Below, one piece after another: positions 9,210 through 17,966 of a stretch of DNA of 64,000 nt. Source of the stretch: CAVQGZ01 sp963714455. Its GTDB lineage: Bacteria; Actinomycetota; Actinomycetes; Jiangellales; Jiangellaceae. Under the pieces are notes generated by a model, which was not told the DNA's origin, ran no database searches, and saw nothing but the letters and a program-made list of their open reading frames with translations. Every line of letters begins with the position of its first letter. Within the stretch, counting starts at the first letter, position 1. The stretch lies in assembly GCA_963714455.1 (NCBI GenBank), contig CAVQON010000013.1:96640-160639 (forward strand). The letters run 5' to 3'. A program made the position numbers and the translations under genes.

Positions 9210-9851
9210 GTGGATCTCGTCGCCAGCCTGCCGGCGTTCGCGCTGGCCGTGGTGCTCCTTTCGGCATCGCCGGGCCCGGCCATGGCGCTCATCCTGCGGC
9301 GCGCGGCCATGCGGGGATTCCGCGACACGGTGCCCACGGTTCTCGGCATCGAGATGGGCCTGTACCTGTGGGCACTTGCGGCAGCAGCCGGTTTCGCGGC
9401 TTTGGTGGCGGCCTCCGAAGCCGCCTACCTCGTGCTGCGCGTGGTCGGCGCCGCCGTGCTGGTCCTTCTCGGCGGGCGCGCTCTCTGGGCGGCATGGCGA
9501 GACCGGGGCATGCCCACCGACGCGATCGTGGTGCCTCCCCCGCCGAGTCGACGCGGGTGGTGGTCGGCGTTCGGCGAGGGGTTGGCGGTGAACCTCGCCA
9601 ACCCGAAGGCCGCGGTGTTCATGCTGGCCTTCTATCCCCAGTTCGTGCCCGCCGATGCTCCGCTCTTCGCGACCACGGCGGCCCTGGCGCTGCTGCACGT
9701 CGCCATCGAGCTGACCCTCTACCTGGCTCTGGCCGCCGGGGTCGCCCGCACCGGCTCATGGTTCCGACGCCCGACCGTGCGCCGCCGCATGGAAGCGGCA
9801 TCCGGGACCGTGCTGATCGCCCTCGGCGCACGGGTCGCGGTCGATGCCTGA
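9210..9851 (+). CDS. LysE/RhtB-family amino-acid exporter
   Basis: 213 residues starting at GTG 9210. The family signature near the N-terminus is clear: LLSASPGPAMALILRRAAMRG, followed by paired hydrophobic helices, a basic loop (ALWAAWRDRG), and GLAVNLANPKAAVFMLAFYPQFV, the conserved second half of LysE transporters. Six hydrophobic segments fit the family. By family it exports amino acids or small metabolites by proton exchange; the substrate is not predictable. Confidence 0.85.
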   Translation: MDLVASLPAFALAVVLLSASPGPAMALILRRAAMRGFRDTVPTVLGIEMGLYLWALAAAAGFAALVAASEAAYLVLRVVGAAVLVLLGGRALWAAWRDRGMPTDAIVVPPPPSRRGWWSAFGEGLAVNLANPKAAVFMLAFYPQFVPADAPLFATTAALALLHVAIELTLYLALAAGVARTGSWFRRPTVRRRMEAASGTVLIALGARVAVDA

Positions 9852-9867
9852 TGTGTATGGTATGCGC

Positions 9868-10110
9868 ATGGCGCGGGTCAACATCACCATCCCCGATGAT
9901 GTCGTCCAGCGCGCCCGCGCGCACGGGGTCAACGTGTCCAGAGTCGCGACATCCGCGCTCGAAGAAGAGCTCGAGCGGATCGCCAAGATCTCCCTACTCC
10001 GGTCCTACCTCGACGAGCTCGAGGGTCAGCTCGGTCCGACGTCGGACGACGAGCGGCGCGAGGCACACGCATGGGTGGACGGGCTCGAGCAGGGATGGTC
10101 GAAGCCGTGA
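9868..10110 (+). CDS. Ribbon-helix-helix antitoxin (CcdA/VapB-like)
   Basis: 80 residues. MARVNITIPDDVVQRARAHG is an N-terminal RHH strand and first helix, followed by NVSRVATSALEEELER (second helix) and a charged C-terminal tail that would bind the toxin. ATG 9868 is preferred; ATG 9862 adds two residues. It overlaps the PIN gene by 4 nt (GTGA), so the pair is translationally coupled. TATGGTATGC just upstream suggests a promoter or operator at the start codon. Confidence 0.8.
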   Translation: MARVNITIPDDVVQRARAHGVNVSRVATSALEEELERIAKISLLRSYLDELEGQLGPTSDDERREAHAWVDGLEQGWSKP

Positions 10111-10502
10111 CCCTCGTCCTCGACTCCGGGGCGCTCACGGCGTTGGCGGGCCAGCGCGCACGACTGGAGGCGCTGGTGGCGCGCGGGTGGTGGCCACCGG
10201 ACGTCCCCAGCCCGGTGCTCACCGAGTCGCTCACCGGTGACCACCGTCGCGATGTCCGCGTCAACCGGCTGCTGCGGACGTGCCAGGTGCGCGACGTAGG
10301 CGAGGGGGTCGCTCGGGAGGCTGCCCGCCTTCGTCACGCGGCACACCGCAGCACCGGACGCGACATCAGCGCCGTCGACGCCCTCGTCGTGGCGCATGCC
10401 TCGGGCCTGGACGAGCCGACGGTCGCAACCGGTGACGCCGACGACCTGACCGCACTGTCGGCGCACTGTGCGAGCCGGGTTCAGATCTCCTCGGTCAGGT
10501 AG
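10107..10502 (+). CDS. PIN-domain (VapC-like) toxin
   Basis: 131 residues from GTG 10107, which overlaps the antitoxin stop. The PIN acidic residues can be placed: D6 (LVLDSGAL), E40 (VLTESL), D91 (SAVDALVV) and D110 (TGDADDL), consistent with an intact metal-dependent RNase. By family it cleaves RNA when the antitoxin is lost. It overlaps the convergent TetR gene by 22 bp at the 3' ends. Confidence 0.85.
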   Translation: MTLVLDSGALTALAGQRARLEALVARGWWPPDVPSPVLTESLTGDHRRDVRVNRLLRTCQVRDVGEGVAREAARLRHAAHRSTGRDISAVDALVVAHASGLDEPTVATGDADDLTALSAHCASRVQISSVR

Positions 10503-11074
10503 CGCTGCACGGACGGCCCGATGGCCACGGCCAGCTCGTCGACGCTCGCCGAGGCGACGGACGGAAGCTGCACGAGGTAGCGCGCCATCGCGAGCCCAGC
10601 CATCTGGGTGGCGACGAGCTCGGCTCGCATCTGAGCGCTGTCGTCATCGACGAGGCGTGCGACCGCCGCGACCACGGTGCGCTGAAGCATCTGACGCAGC
10701 ACGGCCATCGCCAGGTCGTGGCTGACAGCCGTCCGCAGCAGGCTGAGCAGCCGCGAACGCACAGCCGGTTGCTCCCACACGCCCAGCACGACGCGCACCA
10801 GCTCTTCGCCCACCTGCTCGTCCGGAACCTCGGCCAAGCCCGACGCGAGCACCGCTCGCGGGTCGATCGGCAGCGTGAGCGCCTCGCGCAGCAGCCCCTC
10901 TTTCGAGGCGAAGTAGTGCACGATCAACGACGGGTCGACCTTGGCGCGGGCGGCGATCGCTCGCATGCTCGCCTTCTCGTACCCCTGCGCGGCGAACAGG
11001 TCGCGGGCGGCGTCCAGGATCTGTGCGCGGGTGTCGGTCGTGCCCGGACGGCGTCCCCGCGGCCGCGTACTCAT
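10481..11074 (-). CDS. TetR-family transcriptional regulator
   Basis: 197 residues. The N-terminal HTH is clear: RAQILDAARDLFAAQGYEKASMRAIAARAKVDPSLIVHYFASKEGLLREAL. The C-terminal helical part is the ligand-binding/dimer domain. It is the last gene of the ABC export operon: its ATG overlaps the TGA of the upstream ATPase. TetR regulators in such operons usually repress their own exporter and respond to an exported drug or toxin. Confidence 0.85.
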   Translation of the reverse strand: MSTRPRGRRPGTTDTRAQILDAARDLFAAQGYEKASMRAIAARAKVDPSLIVHYFASKEGLLREALTLPIDPRAVLASGLAEVPDEQVGEELVRVVLGVWEQPAVRSRLLSLLRTAVSHDLAMAVLRQMLQRTVVAAVARLVDDDSAQMRAELVATQMAGLAMARYLVQLPSVASASVDELAVAIGPSVQRYLTEEI

Positions 11075-11934
11075 CAGGGGGTTCGTGCCAGCACGGTCAT
11101 GCGCTCGTCGATCGTGGCCCGCGCCGGACCCACCTCGGCGTCGATCCCACTCTCCCGCATGAGCCGCTGCACGGTCGCGACGTCGCTGTCGACGACCCGA
11201 ACCCGCCGGCCGTCCAGGGTCACCGGCAGCCCGGCGGCGTCGAGCGCGTCGAACGCCTGCTGCCACGAGTCCGCCTGCACCTGCAGCACCCGGGTGTCAC
11301 CGACGATGTCGGCCTCGCTGCCGCGCCCGACGACCGCCCCGCGCGACATGAGCAGCAGCCGGTCGCACTGCCGCGCCTCCTGCATGTAGTGGGTGGTGAC
11401 GAGCACCCCGACCCCGGAGTCGGCCTGCTCGCGGATCGTGTTCCAGAGCCGGGCGCGCGCCAGCGGGTCGACGCCGGACGTGGGCTCGTCCAGCACGAGT
11501 GCGCGCGGTCGGTGCTGCAGCGCGCACACGAACGCGACCTGACGCTGCACCCCCAGCGGCACGCTGTGCACGAGCTGGTCGGCCGCCGCCTGCACCGCGC
11601 CGGTGAGCGTCGCCGGGGCACAGCCGTACGCCTGGGCCGTGAAGGCGACGTTCTCCGCGACCGTGAGCTCCTGGTACAGCCCGAGGTTCTGCGGCACGTA
11701 CCCGAGGTCGCGACGTGACTCCAGCGAGGGAGGGGCCCCGTGCAGGTGCGCCGACCCGCCAGACGGGCGCAGCAACCCGAGCAGCATGCGGATGGTGGTG
11801 GTCTTGCCCGCGCCGTTCGCGCCGAGCAGCCCGACGACCTCGCCGGGGCTCACGTCGAACGACACGTCGTCGACCGCGAGCGTGTCGCCGAACGAGACCG
11901 TCAGCCCCGACGCCTCGATCAAGGGGGCGCTCAT
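11074..11934 (-). CDS. ABC transporter ATP-binding protein (ABC-2 exporter)
   Basis: 286 residues. Walker A is GANGAGKT, Walker B is ALVLDEPTSGVD, the Q-loop is YVPQNLG and the H-loop is TTHYMQEA. The LSGGQ signature is degenerate (PLGVQRQVAFV). This arrangement suits one half of a two-ATPase ABC-2 exporter in which the neighbouring ATPase has LSGGM. Its start overlaps the stop of the upstream ATPase (ATGA), so the four genes are coupled. A C-terminal extension (~220-286) resembles the DUF4162-like tail of drug-export ATPases. Confidence 0.85.
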   Translation of the reverse strand: MSAPLIEASGLTVSFGDTLAVDDVSFDVSPGEVVGLLGANGAGKTTTIRMLLGLLRPSGGSAHLHGAPPSLESRRDLGYVPQNLGLYQELTVAENVAFTAQAYGCAPATLTGAVQAAADQLVHSVPLGVQRQVAFVCALQHRPRALVLDEPTSGVDPLARARLWNTIREQADSGVGVLVTTHYMQEARQCDRLLLMSRGAVVGRGSEADIVGDTRVLQVQADSWQQAFDALDAAGLPVTLDGRRVRVVDSDVATVQRLMRESGIDAEVGPARATIDERMTVLARTP

Positions 11935-12753
11935 GCGTCACCGTCCCCGTGCTGGGCGCGCAGGGCAGCCACGATGGTCGTGTCTTCGAGGTCACGCTCG
12001 ACCGGATGCTCACCGTTCGGCGAGGCGACGGGCCACCACTCGCGAAACCCGCTGGAGTGGCGCCACGAGAACTCCGGGCGAACGGGTGCGCGCGTCTGCA
12101 CGACGACGCCGGGCGACGCCGCGACCACGTCCTCTGCCGACCCGGACAGAAGCACGCGTCCCGCCTCCAGCACGAGTACGGACGACGCCCGCTCGCCCTC
12201 GTCGAGGTAGGTCGTGGCAAGCGCCACGGCTGTGCCGGCCGCCGCCGTCTCCGACAGCAGCCGCCACAGCTCGACGCGGCTCACCGGGTCGACGCCGGTG
12301 CTGGGCTCGTCCAGCACGAGAAGGTCGGGCTCGTGCACCATCGCCAGGCAGAAGCCGAGCTTCGTGCGCATGCCACCGGACAGGTTGCGGGCCAGTCGGT
12401 CGCTGGCCTCGCCGAGCTGAGCGCGTTCGAGAAGCCGCGCCGACCGCTCTCGCACGGTGCGAGGTGACAGCCCGTACATGCCGCCGACGAAGGCGAGATT
12501 CTCGCTCACCGTGAGGTCGGGCCACGTTCCCACCGGTGGCCGGCTGGTAGCCGATGCGGCGCGGCTCGGGGGCCGTGACCGTGCCGGAGTCGGGGACGAG
12601 GCGACCCACCAGGGTGCGCAGCAGCGTCGTCTTGCCGGCGCCGTCGCCCCCGACGACTGCGCTGATCTGCCCGCTCGGAGCAGTCAGGGTGACCGTGTCG
12701 AGCGCCCGCACGTCCCCGAAGAGCACGCTCACGTCGTAGGTGCCGTACGTCAC
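11931..12753 (-). pseudogene. ABC transporter ATP-binding protein, frameshifted
   Basis: The start is GTG 12753, overlapping the permease stop (GTGA). The first part has Walker A GGDGAGKT and reaches RRIGYQPATGG. The continuation GTWPDLTVSENLAF, with signature LSGGMRTK and Walker B LLVLDEPSTGVD, is in the next frame. Removing one G from the GGTGGG run near 12535-12545 would restore a full ATPase of about 273 residues. Everything else (overlaps, motifs) looks functional, so this may be a recent mutation, a sequencing error or, less likely, programmed frameshifting. Confidence 0.75.
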
Positions 12754-13787
12754 GCTGTCACCTTCTCGGACGCCTTCGAACCGCCGGGCGTCAGCGAGCG
12801 CCTGAAGCGCATCACGGCGCCGGCGAACACGACGACCGCCATCAGCATCAGCACCACGAACGGCAGCCAGAGCGAGTCGATCGGGGCGCCGCGCAGCATC
12901 ACGCCCTGGGAGATCTCGGTGAAGTAGGTGAGAGGCAGCAGGTAGGAGATCCAGCGCACGCCCCACGGGATCGCCTCGAGCGGGAAGATCATGCCGGAGA
13001 GAAGAATCTGCGGGAGAAGGAAGAAGAAGGCCGTCTGGATGGCCTGGCCCACCGTCGTCGACACCGTCGAGATGAACACGCCGAGGCCGAGAACGACGAA
13101 CAAGAAGAGTGCGGCGCCGAGCGCGAACACTGCCGGGTTGCCGTTGAACGGCACGTCGAACAGCAGCATCCCGAGCAGCGTGACCAGCGCCATGTCGAAC
13201 GAGGCCAGCACGAAGTAGGGGGTGATCTTGCCGAGGATCACCGTGCTCGGCTTGATCGGCATGACGGCGAGCTGCTCGAGCGTGCCGCGTTCGCGTTCTT
13301 TGACCAGCCCGATGCTGGTGACGACCGTGCCGATGAAGGCGAGGATCAAGCCGATGATCGCGGGGACCATCACCCAGGCGGTGGTGAGGTCGGGGTTGAA
13401 CAGCACCTCGACCTGTACCTGGTCACCGAGGCGGTTGAGGGTCGAGACCGCGGCTTGCGCCGAGAACAGGGCGGAGCCGTCGACGTAGGCGACCACCGGT
13501 TGAGTGCCCGTGACGATCGCGACGTCGACGGTGTCGCGCACCAGCAGGTCTTCGGCCGCGTCGGCGTCACCGTCGGGGTCGGTCTGCTGCACGTCGAACA
13601 GCTCGGGCAGCTGGTTCTGGGCCTGCTCGGCCTGCGGGCCGAGCACCGCCGTCGACAGCGAGTCGACGTTGAAGTTGGCGGCGTACCCGAACACGACGAG
13701 CAGCAGGATGGGCAGCGCCACGATCATCGCGACCGTCCGCCGGTCTCGTCGCAGCTCGCGGAACTCCTTCATCACCATGGCTCGCAT
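12750..13787 (-). CDS. ABC-2 type permease (YbhS/YhhJ-like)
   Basis: 345 residues. There is an N-terminal helix after MVMKEFRELRRDRRTVAM, then a large extracytoplasmic domain (~45-165), then five hydrophobic helices. The ERERGTLEQLAVMPIKP motif after the second helix is diagnostic for ABC-2 permeases of the YbhR/YbhS/YhhJ type. First gene of the operon permease-ATPase-ATPase-TetR, an order seen in drug-export loci. ATG 13772 (MVMKEF) is an alternative start. Confidence 0.85.
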   Translation of the reverse strand: MRAMVMKEFRELRRDRRTVAMIVALPILLLVVFGYAANFNVDSLSTAVLGPQAEQAQNQLPELFDVQQTDPDGDADAAEDLLVRDTVDVAIVTGTQPVVAYVDGSALFSAQAAVSTLNRLGDQVQVEVLFNPDLTTAWVMVPAIIGLILAFIGTVVTSIGLVKERERGTLEQLAVMPIKPSTVILGKITPYFVLASFDMALVTLLGMLLFDVPFNGNPAVFALGAALFLFVVLGLGVFISTVSTTVGQAIQTAFFFLLPQILLSGMIFPLEAIPWGVRWISYLLPLTYFTEISQGVMLRGAPIDSLWLPFVVLMLMAVVVFAGAVMRFRRSLTPGGSKASEKVTA

Positions 13788-13858
13788 GACCGGAACGCTA
13801 GGCGTCGGTCACCCAGAAGTCAACGACTGTTGAAATCAAGTCCCAGCAGCGTCGACTC

Positions 13859-14101
13859 ATGGATGCCACGGTGGCGCTGGGTCAGCAAGTGCGGCTGGTC
13901 ATCCCGGTGGAAGTGAGAAGCGCCTTGGACCTCTCTTCCCGAGACCAGTTGCTGCAGCGCTTGGGTCGGCCACAGCCTCGTGCTGGACCGGCCGCAGGAC
14001 GCTGCCTCCAAGCACCGCGGCCTCTCCCAGGCGCCGAGCGAACGGTCGCTGGTCGACGAACTGCTCAAGAGCCTCGCCGCGCAGCCGCAGTCGGCGAATG
14101 A
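13859..14101 (+). pseudogene. AbrB/SpoVT-type antitoxin, frameshifted
   Basis: MDATVALGQQVRLVIPVEVR followed by SALDLSSRDQL is the swapped-hairpin AbrB/MazE N-terminus. The frame then slips: the adjacent frame continues SLVLDRPQDAASK and SERSLVDELL, and the last residues return to the first frame (AAAVGE, stop 14099-14101). At least two compensating frameshifts are needed. The stop overlaps the ATG of the PIN remnant (ATGA), the usual TA layout. Confidence 0.6.
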
Positions 14102-14480
14102 CGGTTCTCGACGCGTCGGCCGTGCTTGGCGCTCGTGCACGACGAACCGGGCGTGGAGCTGGCCGCTGAAGCGCTCGCGTCCGCGTCTGCGAGCGGCGAA
14201 CCACGCCGAGGTGATCGGCACGCTGGTCGACGTCGAGGTCGACGGCAGCCGTGTTCGCGGGCTTCTCACCGCCGCCGGTGTTCTGTCATCGAAGCCGTCA
14301 CCGAAGCGGACCGGAGCTCGCCGGCGCGATGCGATCGCTCGACGGAGGCACCTGGCTGTCGCTGGGCGATTGATGCTGCTTGGCTCTGGCGGTCCGCAGC
14401 ACCCGTCCGAGGTGCTGAGTGCCGACCGAACCTGGGCCGACCTCGACCTACCAATCCGAGTGCGTCTGCTTCGGTAGCCC
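14098..14480 (+). pseudogene. PIN-domain toxin with multiple frameshifts
   Basis: ATG 14098 opens MTVLDASAVL. One frame over continues LALVHDEPGVELAAEALASA, another gives ANHAEVIGTLVDVEVDGSR and GLLTAAGVL, then VIEAVTEAD, ELAGAMRSLDGGTWLSLGD and EVLSADRTWADLDLP. Read together these form a complete PIN domain (first Asp, the N/E region, final SADRTW), broken by four or more indels and a stop. Together with the preceding AbrB remnant it is a dead VapBC-like locus. Confidence 0.65.
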
Positions 14481-14679
14481 ACCCGCGCAGCGACACCCCG
14501 GGGGGTTCAGCCGATCCGGCCGGGCGATGCCCGCCCCATGCGCGCGACAGGCGGCGGTATGCAGCGGCCCCTGGGGCCACCCGGTCCGTGGGTGCGTACT
14601 GCGGCCCCCTTCCGGAGGCCGATTCCTGTGCACTGGCGCACAACAGTTCGTGGACGTACGTCGCTGTACAGTGCTCTAC

Positions 14680-14964
14680 ATGACTGACAGGAGCGAGGAC
14701 TCGTCCGGGGTGCGCGAGGTATCGGTCACTGACGCCCGCAGCAATCTGGCCGATCTGATCGACGCGGTACGGGACGGCGAGTTCATCTACCTGGTGCGTC
14801 ACGGCGAACGCGTCGCCGCGCTGATGCCGGCCGACATCGCCGAGCACTACGAGCAGATCGAGGACGACTACTGGGCTCGTCGAGCCGACGACGCCCGCCG
14901 CGCGATCGCCGAGGGCGAGGAAGACACGGTGTCCTGGCAGCAGTACTTGGCCGGCTCTGCGTGA
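14680..14964 (+). CDS. Phd/YefM-family antitoxin
   Basis: 94 residues. VREVSVTDARSNLADLIDAV and YLVRHGERVAALMPADIAEHYE is the Phd/YefM DNA-binding fold, followed by an acidic toxin-binding tail. A TACAGT -10-like box (14667-14672) ends 7 nt before the ATG, suggesting a leaderless or near-leaderless transcript. Its stop overlaps the start of the RelE-type toxin by 4 nt. Confidence 0.9.
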   Translation: MTDRSEDSSGVREVSVTDARSNLADLIDAVRDGEFIYLVRHGERVAALMPADIAEHYEQIEDDYWARRADDARRAIAEGEEDTVSWQQYLAGSA

Positions 14965-15224
14965 GGTACCGCCTTGACCTGACCCGTCGGGCTGCGAAGG
15001 CGTTGGATGCGATCGACAAGCCACGCCGGCGCCGCGTGATGGCAGTGATCGACGGCCTGGCTGCCGATCCTCGCCCACCTCAGTGCGTCAAGCTGTCCGG
15101 GAGCCGAAACGAGTGGCGTGTACGGGCTGGTGACTACCGGGTCTTGTACGAGGTCCACGACGATCGTCTGCTGGTCCTGGTGATCGAGGTCGGGCACCGC
15201 TCGGAGATCTACCGCCGCCGATGA
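14961..15224 (+). CDS. RelE/ParE-family toxin
   Basis: 87 residues from GTG 14961 (GTGA overlap with the antitoxin). RYRLDLTRRAAKALDAIDKP, CVKLSGSRNEWRVRAGDYRV and VLVIEVGHRSEIYRR are the standard RelE blocks. The basic WRVRAGDYR segment and terminal HRSEIYRR carry the residues used for mRNA cleavage on the ribosome in RelE. Intact; partner of the Phd-type antitoxin. Confidence 0.9.
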   Translation: MRYRLDLTRRAAKALDAIDKPRRRRVMAVIDGLAADPRPPQCVKLSGSRNEWRVRAGDYRVLYEVHDDRLLVLVIEVGHRSEIYRRR

Positions 15225-15272
15225 CGCCCCGGAGGGGCAGAAAGCGGCGAGGCAGGGCAGGCATGGCGATGC

Positions 15273-15443
15273 ATGACGACGTATGCCACCTCCGCTGCGG
15301 TCGCGGAGCGGATCCCCGGCGCCGGCCTGGTCACCGTCGACTCGGGTAGCCACGTCATGCTCGGCCAGACCGAGCGGATGCCTACCGATGTGCCATCGTC
15401 CTGGACGAGAAGAGCGCCCCGCCGCCGCTGGCCTCGCACGTAG
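15273..15443 (+). pseudogene. Alpha/beta-hydrolase C-terminal fragment
   Basis: The frame gives AVAERIPGAGLVTVDSGSHV then MLGQTERM, which matches the last strand and the catalytic-histidine loop (SGSHVML) of an alpha/beta hydrolase, but nothing of the upstream fold is present. A relic. Confidence 0.45.
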
Positions 15444-15784
15444 CATCGCGGCACGAGGGACACCGCCGCTGACTGACCAAGCGGCCCAGGACCTTCCTCG
15501 ACGGCCCTACGTGCTGCCGCAGCGCGTCAGAAGAACCTCGCCAATCGCCGACATGGAGCGCCACTGCCAGACACTGCTGGGTAGCCCACTCTGGGCGGAA
15601 TCGACGCAGGTAGCACCGTCGCGAGGATCGCTGGGTCGCGTGGTGTCGCCATTCGCCGATGGGGAGGTGGCTGAAGGTTGACCGCTTGACAGGAAGATGA
15701 CGATCCGCTTCTGGTCGACGGCGACCAAGCTGCTCGCACTGCTCGATGCGTGGCCGACATGGGCAGCCCCCGGCGGCTCGGTAC
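15444..15784. other. Interval without a recognisable gene
   Basis: Short open frames exist on both strands, but none has a ribosome site or a recognisable motif. It separates the hydrolase relic from the 3' end of the ABC permease gene. Confidence 0.4.
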
Positions 15785-16819
15785 CTACGACAGGTCGCGC
15801 CGCCTGTACAGCACGAGGGCCAGCAGGTCGATCACGAGAATGATGACGAGCAGCGTCAGCAACGCCCGAATCGGCGTGATCGTGACGGTGACGACCTCGT
15901 AGCCGAACTCATCTGGACCCAGCCCCTCGGTGACCCGTTCTCCGATCGGCCACTCCTGAGGCCCGCCCGACAGCACGATCCCGACGTTCGTCTGCACCAG
16001 CCACTGTGACCCCCACCGCCAGATCTGCGCGGCGGACTCCACGACGGCGAGATACCCCGCAGCCACGCCGAGCGCGAAGCCGGTGCTGCGGGCGATCATC
16101 GCCAGCCCGAACCCGGCAGCCGTTGCCAGCATCACCAGGGGCAGGAGACGGGCCTGGTAGCCGACCAGGGACGTCCAGCCCTCCGAACCGAAGCCGTCCC
16201 AGGTTCCGCGTACCGAGACGACCCCAGAGCCCAAGGCCGTGGCGAGCGCGATGGCTGTCACAGCCAGTACCAGGGACAAGGTGAGCAAGACCGCGAGCCG
16301 GGTCATGAACACCCTCGTGCGACGGGGCTCCCAGACGAGCAGCATGCCCATCGACCGCGCTGTCCAGTCCGCTCCACCCGCGGTGGCGCCGATCAAGAAG
16401 GCGGCGAAAGCGGCCAGACCTCCCGCAGCCCCGACGAGCACGCGCAGCCCGTCAGCGGGGTTGAATGGGGTCGCGTCGAGAAGGTCCTCCGCATCCGGGG
16501 CCCAGTCGTCGAGGTCGCCGCAGTACTCGGCGGTCTCACCTTCCGGGGCCTCGGCCACGCACCTAGCCCACTCTTGCTCGGCGTCGGCACGGAACTCCTC
16601 GGCCTGCGCCTGGGCCCGTGCCCAGTCCTCCGCTGTGGGCTGGCGTGTAGTGGCCAGGGCGAGAAGGCCGGCGGCGACGACACCGAGCAGCGCCAGTACC
16701 GCCAGCGCCCGGGTCGCGCGCCGAGCCAGCAGACGCTGGGTCTCCGAGGCCACCAGCCCGCGCCATGTGGGGGCGGCGGCACTCCGTACGGGTGGCGGAG
16801 AGATGTCGGAGGCGGTCAT
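15785..16819 (-). CDS. ABC transporter permease (ABC-2 family-like)
   Basis: 344 residues from MTASDIS. One helix (~38-60) is followed by an acidic loop with two cysteines (WARCVAEAPEGETAEYCGD), then about five helices. The order AFLIGATAGGADWTARSMGMLLVWEPRRTRVF is the cytoplasmic coupling region typical of bacitracin/nisin-type ABC-2 permeases. Its ATG overlaps the TGA of the ATPase gene (ATGA). The pair forms an exporter of unknown substrate. Confidence 0.8.
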   Translation of the reverse strand: MTASDISPPPVRSAAAPTWRGLVASETQRLLARRATRALAVLALLGVVAAGLLALATTRQPTAEDWARAQAQAEEFRADAEQEWARCVAEAPEGETAEYCGDLDDWAPDAEDLLDATPFNPADGLRVLVGAAGGLAAFAAFLIGATAGGADWTARSMGMLLVWEPRRTRVFMTRLAVLLTLSLVLAVTAIALATALGSGVVSVRGTWDGFGSEGWTSLVGYQARLLPLVMLATAAGFGLAMIARSTGFALGVAAGYLAVVESAAQIWRWGSQWLVQTNVGIVLSGGPQEWPIGERVTEGLGPDEFGYEVVTVTITPIRALLTLLVIILVIDLLALVLYRRRDLS

Positions 16820-17739
16820 GGCGTCTCCTTGGTCAGCTCGAGGAAGGCCGACTCGAGCGAGCCGGCCGACGGAACGACCTCGCTGGCCCACTGCCCGGCG
16901 TGCGCGAGCAGGGCGTTGACGCGGGCCGGGTCGCCCGCGGCGCGCACCAGTAGGCCCTGGCCGGTGACGTCCACCTGGTACCCCTCGGCACGCAGTGCGA
17001 CGGCGCCCGCCGCGGGATCGGGCACCACGACGCGTACGTCTCCGGTCGTGCGGACACCGGCCAGCACCTGCCCCACCGGCCCCGTCACCACGAGTCGACC
17101 GTGGTTGATGATCGACACCGAGGTGCAGACCTGCTGCACCTCGCCCAGCAGGTGGCTCGACAGCAGAACGGTCGTGTGGCCGTCAGAGCCGAGTCGGCCG
17201 ATGAGGTCGCGCACCTCGACCATGCCGGCCGGGTCGAGGCCGTTGGTGGGCTCGTCGAGGATCAGCAGCCGTGGCCGCTTCAGCAGCGCCGCGGCGATTG
17301 CCAGACGCTGCCGCATGCCGAGTGAGTAGCCCTTGACCAGGTCGTCGGCCCGCTCGGTGAGCCCGACGATCGCCAAGCACTCCTCGACCCTGTCCTGACT
17401 CACCCCGCTGATCGGGGCCAGCACAGCCAGGTTGCGTCGCCCGGTGAAGGTGGGGAACAGCTGCGGCGACTCCACGATGGCCCCGATCTGGGCCACCACG
17501 TCATGAAGTCGGGACGGGACGTCGGCGTCGAGCAGACGCATCGATCCCGCGTCCGCGGCCACGAGCCCGAGCAGCATCCGGATCGTCGTGGTCTTGCCGG
17601 AGGCGTTCGGCCCGAGGAAGCCGTGCACGCCGCCTTCCTGGACGGTGAGGTCAAGCCCATCCACGGCCCGCGTCGGCGGCTTGCGACGTCGACGGTAGGT
17701 CTTGGACAGCCCCTCGACCTCGATAACAGCGGTGGTCAT
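16816..17739 (-). CDS. ABC transporter ATP-binding protein
   Basis: 307 residues. Walker A is GPNASGKT (Ala-Ser in place of the commoner Gly-Ala), signature YSLGMRQRLAIA, Walker B LLILDEPTNGLDP, H-loop LSSHLLGE. LGMRQR instead of LSGGQ is usual for BcrA-type ATPases. First gene of a two-gene exporter operon with the permease downstream. Confidence 0.9.
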   Translation of the reverse strand: MTTAVIEVEGLSKTYRRRRKPPTRAVDGLDLTVQEGGVHGFLGPNASGKTTTIRMLLGLVAADAGSMRLLDADVPSRLHDVVAQIGAIVESPQLFPTFTGRRNLAVLAPISGVSQDRVEECLAIVGLTERADDLVKGYSLGMRQRLAIAAALLKRPRLLILDEPTNGLDPAGMVEVRDLIGRLGSDGHTTVLLSSHLLGEVQQVCTSVSIINHGRLVVTGPVGQVLAGVRTTGDVRVVVPDPAAGAVALRAEGYQVDVTGQGLLVRAAGDPARVNALLAHAGQWASEVVPSAGSLESAFLELTKETP

Positions 17740-17966
17740 GGACGGAGCGTAAGACCCGACATCCGCTCGCCTGTCGATCCGCGCGAGGTGTCCACACGCA
17801 CCTGGCGCGAGCTACTACTTCCCCGAGCGAGATGGCACCCAGCTCGACCCGCAACGCGACGCCTTCCCACCACAACCGCGTCCCGCCGCCATTCAGCGCG
17901 GGTCACTATCCAGCATCCCCTCGGGCCCAGAGGCTGCGTCTATCTGGGCTGTTTCGACCCAGGCGT

